From Adenophora triphylla var. japonica (lineage: Eukaryota; Streptophyta; Magnoliopsida; Asterales; Campanulaceae), in NCBI GenBank assembly GCA_022495995.1, contig JAFEMH010001306.1:365001-429000 (forward strand): a DNA stretch of 64,000 bases, given 5' to 3'. A program made the position numbers and the translations under genes. Below are positions 10,451 through 20,673 of this stretch, piece by piece (position 1 is the first letter of the stretch; each line of letters begins with the position of its first letter). The notes beneath the pieces are model-generated. The model was given only the letters and a program-made list of their open reading frames with translations. It ran no database searches and was not told where the DNA came from.

Positions 10451-10676
10451 AGGCTCAACAAGTTGACACGCCAGTACGGCTGATACTTGTTGGGACCTAA
10501 AATTGGAGTAGGTCTAAGCATGTTAAACACGCCAGTACGGCTCTAACATGTTTGGACCTAGGAAGAAGAATTTCAACATGTTGACACGCCAGTACGGCTG
10601 GTACATGTTGAAACTCTAGCTGGAGAGGGATAGAACTTGTTGACACGCCAGGACGGCTGATACTTGTTCTATCTCT
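10451..10676 (+). repeat. Array of four hairpins with a shared loop and differing stems
   Basis: Four units lie at 10451-10498, 10510-10559, 10571-10613 and 10626-10676. All have the core CACGCCAGTACGGCT (fourth copy: CACGCCAGGACGGCT). The flanking arms pair with each other but differ between units: CAACAAGT/ACTTGTTG, AGGTCTAAGCATGTTA with its near complement, TTTCAACATGT/ACATGTTGAAA, and GATAGAAC/GTTCTATC. Paired change in the arms with a constant loop suggests selection on RNA or cruciform structure. Position: 3' UTR of the sense transcript, downstream of the 3' end of the antisense gene. Confidence 0.88.
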
Positions 10677-11167
10677 TTAAAAGGTTACCTCTGATCAAAG
10701 GTACAATTTACATATGGTTAAAAGATTTTCATCTTTTCTAACGAATTAAGGTTTTGACACCTTCGCCTGGGCGCACGATTTCACACTTATTCAAGTTGTG
10801 AACTACTGGTTGTAACATTATCATGTTACCTTCGGCTTACAACATCAGCATGTTATCTAATGAACAAGCAAGTATTTTTGAAAAACCCAAAATACTTCTT
10901 TGAAACTTCAAAATGTTTTCAAAATATTTTTTCAACTAAGGGACAAGTTGGATAAGCCAAACGGTCCCTTAAAACCTAAGAAAGCTTGGAGTACTAGACC
11001 AACCTAGTACCCCCAAATAAATTGTCTAGGCTCTTATGAGCCATTACATACCAAAATACCTTGTTTTTGGGGACAGACCCCCCATTTAGTGCCCACCAAT
11101 GGTGCGACAAATAAGCAAAAAATTGTTTTGTTCCTTCCAAACTACTTTAAAAAGTTTCAAATTGTTT
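10677..11167. other. Non-coding spacer of element A
   Basis: No gene. A weaker dyad, GTTGTAA ... TTACAAC (about 10810-10845), with TCATGTTACCTTCGGCT between, may be a decayed further hairpin. Two CAAGTTG heptamers occur. Confidence 0.4.
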
Positions 11168-12972
11168 TCAAACATTGTGGCCTGCTGCCGCCAGTGGTGC
11201 ATTTGGTTTCTTCCCATGATCATTTTCTTCAACTTGAGCTACCACTATGGTACTCAAAGCTTTATCAGTGTCATCAACTAGAGTTTCGAGGGCCATTGAG
11301 TTCACCTCCTCTCCATCTGCTGGTTCTCCCATGTGGTCTTCTAAAATTCTTCTCTCCTCCTCCAAGTTCCAAGTTGGAGCTTGTCCATTCTTGTATTCCT
11401 CCATCAGCTAAATTCTGGCCTCTAGCAATGTCTTGGTAGCATTGAATTTGAAGTCCCCCTTTGCGGCTTCAAGCTCCTTCATATGAGCTTCGTTCTCAGC
11501 ACAAACAACTTCCACTTCCTTCCCCAAAGTCTCAAAATCTTTCTTCAATTTTTCCACCTCACCAACATACTTTTTTGCTTCCTCAGCACTTTTGGTGGCT
11601 TCCTTCCTTGATTCCGCAGCTTCATAACTGCATTTTGCCGCCTTGATCTTCAGAGCATCAACCTGGTCCATAACAGGACTCATAATTTCCGAAACCTGTG
11701 TAAAAGAAGTGTTAATACTCTATCAACTCTCTGGTAAGATTCAAGGTCTCTTCGTTTTACCTCACTAACAAATCTTGCTATCGCAGCTTTAAACTTCTCC
11801 CTTGTTTTCACTATATCATCACTTGCGTTCGTGGCCTCAGCCTCCACCAATTTCCTCTTCTTTGCTTCCTCCTTCTTATTGGGCACATTCACATTAGAGC
11901 TAGATGCCACAGACTTGGGAGTGGGAGGCTTAATCTTTCCTTGCAAAACTTTTTGCCCTAGCCTCAACCAGTAGGTCTGCAGCACTCACAGTGTCTTTAG
12001 ATCGAGTAGCTGCAAAAAAAGGGGTGTAGAATTAGAACAATTTAAAGGAATTAGAACAAATTGAAGATGCGCAAAGCTCTAAGATGCTAGACTAACCTGT
12101 GGACATATTGGAGGGGTCAGGTAGAGCTTCTACAGGGTTAAGTTCTTGATCAGGAATAGCTTCCTCAGGCTCAATTTCTTCTTCCGGATCTGCAACAAAC
12201 AAGACTGGCAATGCTTTGAAAGACCTCACTACTGGATTCAACTCGTAAATCTTTTTCACGTTCTCCTCTGTTTTATCTTTATGAGCGAAAAGCACGCTCA
12301 GCTTAGCAACTAAGTCAAAGAAAATTCAGGGAGTTAGTTAGCAGATTGTTAAGAAGCATTATTAGAATAAGAAAAAATATCTATACTACCTTGGGACCTC
12401 CACTTAGAATTGGCACCCTCCTCTGACACCAGGGTGCTTTTCCTTGCGAAGAAGAATTTATTCTTCCACCCTCTATCAGCAGGATCACTGTTATCATTCA
12501 AAAAAGGCTCTCCACCAGACCTAACCCTAAAACCAAATCTCCTAAGGCCAAATCCCCTAAACTCAGTCGTGTAAGCAAACTCCTCTAAACCAACTTCCAA
12601 CTCTGTTTCCGCACTTAACCTAACTAGGGTTTGAAGGCATCTCCAACCTTGTGGCATGATTTGGTCATAGTTAAGTTTTGAAGAAGCGAAAAACCTAGTA
12701 ATTAAAGTTGGGAAGGGAAATTTTAGGCCAATGACAAAGGGATATTCGGGAAAGCACACCCAATCGGGAGAATAGCATTCTGAGGTTAAGTCTGGATGGG
12801 TGAAAAACTCGGTATCATACGACATTGCATGGTTTCTCTTAATGATTTCTAAGTTGGCCGCAGGAATCAGACATTTTTCCTTGTCCGGATTTTTCAACAT
12901 ATTTTGGGTTAAGAAACCCTCAGGCAAACCCTCATCGCTCTCGATTATATTCGCCACCTTCTTCTTCCCCAT
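11168..12972 (-). pseudogene. Spliced antisense gene of element A, Transposase_28-like N-terminus and coiled-coil C-terminus
   Basis: The start ATG at 12972 begins MGKKKVANIIESDEG. Four exons fit: 12972-12390, 12309-12097, 12009-11761 and 11695-11168. All three introns (80, 87 and 65 bp) begin GT and end AG, and the reading phases match at each join. Exon 1 contains CFPEYPFVIGLKFPFPTLITR and later DRGWKNKFFFARK, which fit the 'putative gypsy type transposase' domain (PF04195) known from Tat antisense ORFs. Exons 3 and 4 are Lys/Glu/Ala-rich and coiled-coil-like. Two lesions are visible: a one-base shift in exon 3 near 11945 and an in-frame TAG at 11408-11410 (CAG to TAG). The function in the family is unknown. 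Confidence 0.8.
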
Positions 12973-13296
12973 TTTACAACTTAAGCAAGAAATCAGAGAG
13001 GAAATTGAAAAGAAAATAAAAAACTCACCGGAGGTTCCTACTTGATTCTCTCTCCGATCTCCTTCCTTGGTTCTTCTTCTCAAAAATCTCTTTGAAAGCA
13101 ACCCTTTTGATTCTATGAAAGGGAGAGTTGGGAAGGAGTCTTATTTATTAAAAGAGAAGTTGGCAGCGGTTGGGAGTCAAAACCATCATGACTTTTGCTT
13201 TGGAATTTACTTAAACCGTCCCATCAAAACCTTTTCATTTAAAAACCGCCGTACTTCACCTCCGTTTTTGGCAAACTTTTTAAATCTTTTTGTCTC

Positions 13297-13302
13297 TTTA
13301 TA
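13297..13302 (-). promoter_or_regulatory. Candidate TATA box for the antisense gene of A
   Basis: TATAAA on the minus strand, about 325 bp before the antisense ATG and 36 bp inside the 3' LTR edge. Position only; no expression evidence. Confidence 0.35.
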
Positions 13303-13325
13303 TTCGTCATTTTAAAATTCAAAAA

Positions 13326-13337
13326 GTTTGGGGGCAA
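13326..13337 (+). other. Polypurine tract of element A
   Basis: GTTTGGGGGCAA directly precedes the 3' LTR, where the plus-strand primer of gypsy elements lies. Confidence 0.7.
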
Positions 13338-13338
13338 T

Positions 13339-13941
13339 TGTTGGGCCCTACGTATTTTCAACTTGTTTACAACTTGCGCCTAGCATCTTGGTACTAACAA
13401 CTTGAGCTCTCCTATTTTGCATCTTGATTATTTGCAGGTTGAACTATTGTTATGATAACCCTATTTTTTAGGGAACGTGTCAAAGAGGTAGGAGACCAAT
13501 TCAACGACGTTTACTTCATCAACATACTCGGCAACGGATCATTATCCCCTCAATCAACAAAATGGCGATAATGTCTCAACAAGATTAACATTATTCCCGA
13601 GATTCTAGGCCTATCTTTTCTCTTTGTAAATTAGCCGTTGTTTGAGGTATAAAGGGAAGAGAACACTGTATTTTGCACACACGTCTTTTCACTAGCTTAA
13701 GCTCCCTTACATACGCTCATAGTTCTGTAATCACCATAATACTTAGTAAACTTTTGGTCAAGGCAGGTACCAAAACCTCCCGGGGTTTTATGCCGGCGAA
13801 CAAGTTGTTCAAGGGCTTTCCCTAGTCAACAAACAACTTGTGTCCATTTCTATTCAACTTGATAATCATTGTACCTTGATTCATATCACTTTAGTCATTT
13901 TTCTTGTCACTTGAAACACTTGTTGAAATTTGACCAAAACA
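13339..13941 (+). repeat. 3' LTR of element A (603 bp, full length)
   Basis: Starts TGTTGGG and ends AACA. It keeps the 159-bp block absent from the 5' LTR. The first copy of the 6-bp repeat GAGGTA that brackets the lost block is at 13485-13490, the second at 13644-13649. Confidence 0.92.
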
Positions 13942-13946
13942 AGATT

Positions 13947-15044
13947 AATTTGGTAAATTGCCGTTTTGTCGAATTTAAATTAGAGCCGTTAATACGGAAT
14001 AACGGAAAGGGATGGTTAATACGAGATAACGGAATGGGACGAAACAGCACTATGTTATCCCGCGACTAAGGCTGGACGGGACGAATTTTTGCGGGACTAA
14101 AATATTTCGTCTCGTCCCAAATCTACTGCGGGATGCGGGACAAGGCGGGACAATGGGGGGACAAGAAGACTTTAAATACTACAACATGTTTGTGTTAGAC
14201 TAGCTCAAGCTTAAGTATACAGTATATGTGGCCAAACAATTAGCTAGGCCGGATGAAATTATATAATCAAAATATATTAAGACTGGCCTTACATTGATGA
14301 ATTTTAAAAGTGAATGCAAATTGGTTGAAGGTTGGTATACATTTAACTTCATGTTTCAAAACTTAGGTACAAATAGAGCCGTCAATACGGAATAACAGAA
14401 TGAAACGGGACGGCACTATGTTGTCCCGCGACTAAAGCGGGACGGAACGAGACGAATTTTTGCGGGTCTAAAATTTTCCGTCCCATTGTATGGCGAGACG
14501 GGACCGTCTCAAAATTGACGGCTCTAACTTAAGCCCATCTCATCAACCAAGCACAAAAATGAGTTGATGTGGTGAATTTTGAATCGCTCATAGAAATTCA
14601 CTAGAGCAAAAGTTCACTAGATGCCAAATCCGCAGGGTAATTGATTCAGTGCTAATAATTTCGGTACAAAATTGAATCAAATTAAATATATAGCCTGATT
14701 CATTTTATCGGTAGAATAGAAGTGATTATGTTTGATCTAAAAATCGATAAATTACATGTTTCGATTCAATTTGTAATAAGATATTTTCAGACCAAATCAG
14801 ACTGAATTAAATCAAACTAAACCATATTAGCTTGAAGCGTAATTTGAAAAAATATTTTTCTTTTCAAGTGGCTATCAAACCCAACTAACATATCGCATAT
14901 TGACCATATATTTCGTTGCATAATATATATAGATACATCATTAGAAAAACCTACTTCGCATCATATAAATTCTAATCCTCACTTTTTATCTTGTTATATT
15001 TCATTATTTGTTATTTTAGTTGCGGTGCATAGCTAATCAAGTTA
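13947..15044. other. Intergenic DNA with two hAT-like MITE copies
   Basis: No gene. One copy at 14374-14526 has inverted ends TAGAGCCGTCAAT / ATTGACGGCTCTA; I could not confirm an 8-bp duplication. A related copy starts at 13981 (TAGAGCCGTTAATACGG) and fades by about 14170. Both contain GGGAC-rich words (CTATGTTGTCCCGCGACTAA). The rest is AT-rich. Confidence 0.55.
14374..14526. mobile_element. hAT-like MITE
   Basis: A 153-bp element with 13-bp perfect inverted termini starting TAGAGCCGTCAAT. A relative lies at 13981-14170 in the same orientation. Confidence 0.55.
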
Positions 15045-15049
15045 TCTTC

Positions 15050-15419
15050 TGTGAAGATGGCAGTACTGATCAAGTGGGCGACCACTCGGCTGTGGTGAGC
15101 GACCGCCCAGCCTTAAACTCTAACAACGTTGAAACGACTGTACAAGTGGGCGACCGCCCAGTCCAAGTGGGCGACCGCCCATCTCCAAATCCCAACGATG
15201 CTGAATTCTCTGTACAAGTGGGCGACCGTCCAGGCCCAAGTGGGCGACCGCCCAGATCCCGTAATTCTGCCGTATTAGTTTCCTAATTGTGTTAGGTTTA
15301 TGTTTAGAATCCTTAATTTTGGCAGCCTCTCTTTTACCTTCTTTCATTGTACTTATATATATTCAAAGATGATCAATAAAACATCAAGCTTTGGGAAAAT
15401 CCTAAATTGATTTCCTACA
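15050..15419 (+). repeat. 5' LTR of element B
   Basis: 370 bp, TG to CA. Contains the six-copy dyad array (15075-15254). A TATATATA-like stretch is near 15352 and AATAAA near 15375. The open frame across the array reads as repeated QVGDRP and is not a protein gene. Confidence 0.92.
15075..15254. promoter_or_regulatory. Six-copy dyad array TGGGCGACCGCCCA in U3 of B
   Basis: Copies start at 15075, 15096, 15147, 15168, 15219 and 15241. The consensus has 6-bp arms TGGGCG/CGCCCA around AC. Three copies are perfect; the others differ at one to three bases. The last four lie as two close pairs, starts 21-22 bp apart. The 3' LTR has the same array with CpG losses, for example GACCGCC to GACTGCC. Paired, palindromic sites upstream of the TATA region suggest binding by a dimeric protein; this is inference. 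Confidence 0.8.
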
Positions 15420-15434
15420 TGGTATCAGAGCAAC
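15420..15434 (+). other. Primer binding site of element B
   Basis: TGGTATCAGAGCAAC immediately follows the 5' LTR and complements the 3' end of initiator methionine tRNA, as in most plant copia elements. Confidence 0.92.
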
Positions 15435-15455
15435 ATCATACACAAGTCTAAATCC

Positions 15456-17615
15456 ATGGCAGGAAACGATGTTATCATCGATAATCCTCCTAAAATCAAT
15501 TATAATTCTCCCTTCTACCTAAGTCCTCAGGATAGGTCAGACAATTTTATTTCTCCTTCTACTGCTTCATCTTCATCGTTCATAGCTGAGCGATGGCAGG
15601 CTTTGGTAAGCCTCGTCGGTAATTTTCAAAACTCAAATAATCGCTTTCATGGTAAGTTTGAAGCAACTTCATGGATTATTGATACAGGTGCATCAAATCA
15701 TGTAACTGGAAATGCCTCGTATCTCCTTGATTCTCGGACTATACCGGCATGTCCAGTCGGTTTACCTGATGGGTCTTCTGTGTTGGTTCATACAGAGGGA
15801 TCCGTTCGTCTGACGAACACAATTATTCTCTCTCATGTTCTATTTATTCCAAACTTAAGCTGCAACTTAATTTCAGTTACTCAACTTTCTGACGATATTC
15901 ACTGCACTGTCCAATTTAACTCCTCTGTGTGTGCTATACAGGACCTGTCGAGGAACCTGATTGGAGTAGGTGTTAGGCGGGATGGACTCTACTACCTTTG
16001 CGGCACATCTTCAGCATTTAGTGTTTCTGTTACCGAATCACCTTCTTTGTTGGAGCTGTGGCATAATCGCTTGGGGCACCCCTCCGAGAATGTGGTAAAG
16101 CTTCTTCCCGTAGTTAGTCGTAATTCTGGTAGTTTGCCTAAACCTTGTGATACTTGTTTTCGGGCCAAACAATCTAGAGATAGTTTTCCGGTTAGTGATC
16201 ATAAGTCCACTAGAATTTTTGAGAAAGTTCATTGTGATTTGTGGGGTGCATACACTCATTCTTCTTCTTGTGGTGCACGATATTTTTTAACTTTGGTGGA
16301 TGATTTTTCCCGAGCTGTCTGGGTCTACTTATTGGTTGATAAAACAGAAGTTTTTCGTATGTTTATGGCTTTTATTGCCATGGTAGAACGTCAGTTTTCT
16401 CAGAAGATTAATGTCGTCCAATCGGATAATGGTACCAAATTTAATTGCATGCTTGATTATTTCTTTTCCTCTGGCATTACTTTCCAAACATCTTGTGTTA
16501 GTACCCCACAACAAAATGGTAGAGTCGAGCGAAAGCATCGTCATATTCTAAATGTTGCTAGAGCACTTCTATTTCAGGCTCATTTACCTATCTTCTTTTG
16601 GGGTGAAGCAGTTCTCACTGCTGTTCATTTGATTAACCGAACTCCTACACCCCTCTTGGGTAATAAGACTCCCTATGAGATTTTATTCGGAAAATTACCT
16701 TTCTTTGACTCTCTACGTGTCTTTGGTTCTTTGTGTTATGCTCATAATCAGAGGGCCAAGGGAGATAAATTTGCCAGTCATAGTCAAAAATGTATCTTTG
16801 TGGGCTATCCTCTAGGCAAAAAGGGGTGGAAGTTGTTTGATCTAGAAACAAAGAAATTTTTTTTCTCCCGGGATGTGAAGGTCTTTGAGACCATTTTTCC
16901 TTACAGTGATTTATCAACAGTGCCTCATACCCCAGATTCAGTAGAGATTTTTAATCAAGGGGCTGATTTTGCCTTTGTTAATTACCAGGATATGGAAGAT
17001 ATTGTCCCTGAACCTTTGACAGTGGCTCCTGCGGATGATCCTGAACCTGTTACTACAGTATCTGCTGATATTGTCTCTACGGAGGTCTCATCTTCTTCTA
17101 TGACACAATCATCTCAATATGAGCAAGTGGCTTTAGGGAGGGGCATGCGTACGAAAGTTCTCTCCGTTCTTCTTCGGGACTATATTGCCGCTACAGTCAC
17201 TCCTGCTAGTCCATCCCTCGAGCACTCCACTCCATTCGGCTCCTCAGGTACTCCTTATCCTATAGCTCACTATATAAATTGTGACAGTTTTTCTGTGAAA
17301 TATCGTAACTTCCTTGCATCTATTACCTTGGCTAAAGAGCCTAGGACTTTTCATGAGGCAATGACAAAGGATGGGTGGAAGGAATCTATGCAGGCTGAAA
17401 TTCGTGCCTTGGAAGATAATGGCACATGGACTATGGTTCCTCTACCCCCTGGTAAGCGTGCTCTGGGTAGCCAGTGGGTTTATCGAATTAAATATAAGTC
17501 TGATGGTACTGTTGAACGACTTAAATCTCGCTTGGTGGTTCTTGGTAATCATCAGAAAGAAGGGATTGATTACACGGAAACCTTTGCTCCTGTGGCCAAA
17601 ATGGTCACCGTTTGA
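15456..17615 (+). pseudogene. Polyprotein part 1 of element B: gag remnant, protease, integrase, start of RT
   Basis: A 719-codon frame from the ATG at 15456. Residues 1-45 are the gag N-terminus (SPFYLSPQDRSDNF). They pass directly into the gag C-terminal region and protease site WIIDTGASNHVTG (about residues 72-84), so several hundred gag residues, including the nucleocapsid knuckle, are gone without loss of frame. Next come the GAG-pre-integrase HNRLGHPS, the integrase core (DLWGAY, VQSDNGTKF, PQQNGRVERKHRH) and the RT start (WVYRIKYKSDG). TGA at 17613-17615 stands where copia RT usually has Arg (CGA), so a CpG transition ended the frame. Confidence 0.9.
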
Positions 17616-18311
17616 GCCTTTCTTGCCATTGCTGCCTCAAAGAATTGGGAACTGCATCAAATGGATGTTCATAACGCTTTCCTACATGGTAATCTTCAGG
17701 AAGAGCTCTACATGAAACCTCCTCCGGGCTTTCATTCCAATCAGCCCAATATGGTTTGTCGCCTTCGCAAATCTCTTTATGGCCTGAAACAGGCCCCGCG
17801 TTGTTGGTTCGCTAAGATGGTGGCTTCCTTGAAGCACTATGGATTCTTGCAGTCTTATTCTGATTATTCCCTGTTCACGTTCACAAAAGGTACGATTCAT
17901 ATGAATATACTTGTGTATGTTGACGATCTTATTATAGCTAGGAACGATTCCGCTGCCCTACAGTCTTTCAAAAAGTATCTGAGTGAATGTTTCAAAATGA
18001 AGGACCTTGGCTCCTTGAAGTATTTCTTGGGCATTGAAGTTGCTCGTAGCTCCTCTGGTCTATTTCTGTGTCAACGCAAATATACCTTGGACATTATATC
18101 CGAGGTTGGGCTATTGGGTGCAAAGCCATCTGGCTTTCCTATTGAACCAAATCATAAACTTGGTCTTGCCACAGGTGATCCTCTAGATGACCCAGAACGC
18201 TATAGAATATTGGTCGGCCGTCTCATTTACTTAGCAGTCACCCGACCAGACTTGGCTTACTCTGTTCATATTCTGTCCCAATTTATGAAGGAACCTCGAA
18301 AGGAACATTAG
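17616..18311 (+). pseudogene. Polyprotein part 2 of element B: RT core
   Basis: The same frame continues after the TGA: LHQMDVHNAFLHGNL, YGLKQAPRCWF and the catalytic YVDD box (ILVYVDDLIIA). Then KMKDLGSLKYFLGIEV and YLAVTRPDLAY. It ends at TAG 18309-18311, where the family has Trp (TGG). The domain would be complete but for the two stops. Confidence 0.9.
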
Positions 18312-18878
18312 GATGCGGCCTTAAGGGTTGTGAGTTATCTCAAAAGCACACCTGGTCAGGGTATTCTTCTTCGTGCCGATAGTGATCTCACGCTACAGGG
18401 ATGGTGTGATTCGGATTGGGCAGCTTGCCCCATTACTCGACGCTCTCTTTCTGGATGGCTTGTGTTTCTTGGTCATTCCCCTATCTCTAGGAAAACGAAG
18501 AAACAAACCACTGTGTCTCATTCATCTGCCGAGGCCGAATACCGCTCTATGGCGGCCATTACCTGTGAATTGAAATGGTTGAAAGGATTATTGTTGAGTC
18601 TTGGTGTTCATCATCCTAAGGCAATTAATATCTTTTGCGATAGACATCCGACTCTTGATATTGCTAAGAACCCTGTCTTTCATGAACGAACAAAGCACAT
18701 TGAAATCGACTGCCACTTTGTTCGTGATGCTATTTCAGATGGCCTTATCTCTCCTTCCTATGTTCCTACTAAAACGCAGCTGGCGGACATTTTTACTAAA
18801 GCACTTGGGAAGCAACAATTTGATTTGCTCGTTAGCAAGTTGGGCATTCTTAATCCCCATGCTCAACTTGAGGGAGGG
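18312..18878 (+). pseudogene. Polyprotein part 3 of element B: RNase H
   Basis: Copia RNase H with GWCDSDWAACPITRRS, SHSSAEAEYRSMA, FCDRHPTLDIAKNPVFHERT and the ending TQLADIFTKALG. The frame has no stop before the LTR and stays open into the 3' LTR as far as 19106, which would add about 75 residues. The polypurine tract GAGGGAGGG lies at about 18870-18878. Confidence 0.88.
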
Positions 18879-19247
18879 TGTGAAGATGGCGGCACTGATC
18901 AAGTGGGCGACCACCCAGCTGTGGTGAGCGACCACCCAGCCTTAAACTCCAACAACGTTGAAACGACTGTACAAGTGGGCGACTGCCAGTCCAAGTGGGC
19001 GACCGCCCATCTCCAAATCCCAACGATGCTGAATTCTCTGTACAAGTGGGCGACTGCCCAGGCCCAAGTGGGCGACCGCCCAGATCTCGTAATTCTGCCG
19101 TATTAGTTTCCTAATTGTGTTAGGTTTATGTTTAGAATCCTTAATTTTGGCAGCCTCTCTTTTACCTTCTTTCATTGTACTTATAAATATTCAAAGATGA
19201 TCAATAAAACATCAAGCTTTGGGAAAACCCTAAATTGATTTCCTACA
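18879..19247 (+). repeat. 3' LTR of element B
   Basis: 369 bp, matching 15050-15419 with about a dozen differences and one missing base. Several changes fall at CpG sites in the dyad array. Confidence 0.92.
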
Positions 19248-19252
19248 TCTTC

Positions 19253-20033
19253 ACACTGGCACCATATATTGTGTTCTCTAATAATTCAGGCCTCCATCTC
19301 CATCTTCGGATCTTCTTCTAGCATCCTACCTATTCCTCTAGTCTCCCTCTTTGACTCTTCCTCTGACATCCTTTCTTGCTCTTGCTCTGACGTTTCTCTC
19401 TTTTCTTTGTGATTACTAAAAATTTAAACAAATATGATAATTAACTATGATCTAAATCATGGTCTGAAATGTTGTCTGAATCACTGTTTGAACCACAAAA
19501 TCTCAAATCAGATCATTGTGATTTTGTTCAGTTTTTTTTTTCATGGTTTGTTTCAGCTTGAATTTTTTGAGTAATGACATGTGCACAAAAATCACAATTT
19601 TGTCAAAAAAAAATTGTTTTCAAAATTTCACTAGCTATAGTGTTTTAAAGTTTGCCATAAAATAGTGAAATAACCAATTAATTATTACGATAATATCAAC
19701 AAAAATAATTATGGTCAGCTCAATTAAATTTTGAAATTTTTCATATAATATTTTGTTTATTCTTAATAAATTTTAAGAATTGTTATTTCTAATATTCATT
19801 TGGATATATTAATAACAACTTTTAAAATATCATAAAGATAAACAAACTATTTGAATGGTATAAACCAAGTACGACCTTGGGTTGTAAACCGAGTAATGCT
19901 CAATGGATTGGGCTCAAAGTAAAATTCATACAAGTCCCAAATATGACATATGGAATGGGCTTTCCTTTCTATACTCCTCATGCTTTCTCGTCATTTCCCA
20001 TTATATCGACCTAGACATAATTGAACGATATTA
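19253..20033. other. AT-rich intergenic DNA
   Basis: No gene, MITE or structured repeat could be supported. Composition changes near 19950-20030, where the LTR of element F seems to begin. Confidence 0.45.
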
Positions 20034-20585
20034 TGATCAAGGCAACAAGAAGCGAATGTGCCGACCTAGGCACCTACAAAAGCCGACCAAGGCATCTCCA
20101 AAGGACGACCAGCCTGCTCGATCTATATCAAGACAAGGGGAAATGGCCTCCCTAGCCTTGCTCCCCTCTTACTCGGTATTCATGCATGCCGACCAACGTC
20201 ATATGCCGAGCAGTAAGCCTTCTAGGCATACGTGCAGAAAGCTTATATAATCCTACTCCAACAAGGATTGTGGGAGGTTATAATCCAAATAGGATTATAA
20301 TCCTCTTCTCACACAACTTCCTATCCAAGAATGTACTCTATGTCCTACACCTATAAATACAAGCCATAATTCATATAATTCTGATAACACATCTTTTGAC
20401 TCTCAATTCTTGTCAATTGATTTCCTCTTTATATCAAACGAATACTTATTCTCATGCCGGAGGGCCTTCGCCGGTGAAGCTCCGGCTTAGTTTACGTGTT
20501 TGTTCATCTTTTTCAGGCTATTCAAACATACAGGATACAACCTGCTGCTGGATTTGGGCCGATCCGAACGTTTTTGGCATCATCA
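20034..20585 (+). repeat. Probable 5' LTR of element F
   Basis: Inferred from TATA box, transcript-leader position and PBS; there is no second copy to check it. It contains repeated GCCGACC words (20058-20195). A hairpin at 20456-20486 has 7-bp arms GCCGGAG/CTCCGGC and an inner CTTC/GAAG stem, located after the TATA box and so probably in the RNA leader. Confidence 0.5.
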
Positions 20586-20673
20586 GTTTTGTTCCATCGC
20601 CGGGAAGAGATCGTATTATCCGTTGAATAGCTTGAAAAATTCTGCTCCGTTTTCCTAATTTCTCCTAATCCTA

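Larger units (their letters stand above)
4215..13941 (+). mobile_element. Complete Ty3/gypsy Tat-type retrotransposon 'A'
   Basis: The element is bounded by LTRs that start TGTTGG and end AACA and by the 5-bp target duplication AGATT (4210-4214, 13942-13946). The order is LTR, PBS, gag, protease, RT, RNase H, second RNase H, integrase, UTR with hairpins, antisense gene, polypurine tract, LTR. The second RNase H and the antisense gene are hallmarks of the plant Tat lineage. gag and pol are broken by several frameshifts, so this copy is not autonomous. The heptamer CAACTTG/CAAGTTG occurs 41 times along it. Confidence 0.92.
15050..19247 (+). mobile_element. Complete Ty1/copia retrotransposon 'B', gag-deleted
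   Basis: LTRs of 370 and 369 bp start TGTGAAGATGG and end CCTACA, flanked by TCTTC (15045-15049, 19248-19252). An initiator-Met-tRNA-type PBS and a polypurine tract are present. The pol order is protease, integrase, RT, RNase H, as in copia. Most of gag is missing in frame, and pol has two nonsense codons, so the copy depends on help in trans or is dead. The LTRs differ at roughly a dozen sites, mostly transitions. Confidence 0.93.

Noticed and set aside
11089..11439. Plus-strand open frame opposite the antisense gene of A
   Set aside because: It is the shadow of antisense exon 4 and has no domain; the minus strand has splice sites and coiled-coil composition.
15020..15286. Open frame with repeated QVGDRP peptides
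   Set aside because: It spans the LTR edge and merely translates the DNA dyad array; the 3' LTR copy does not keep the frame.
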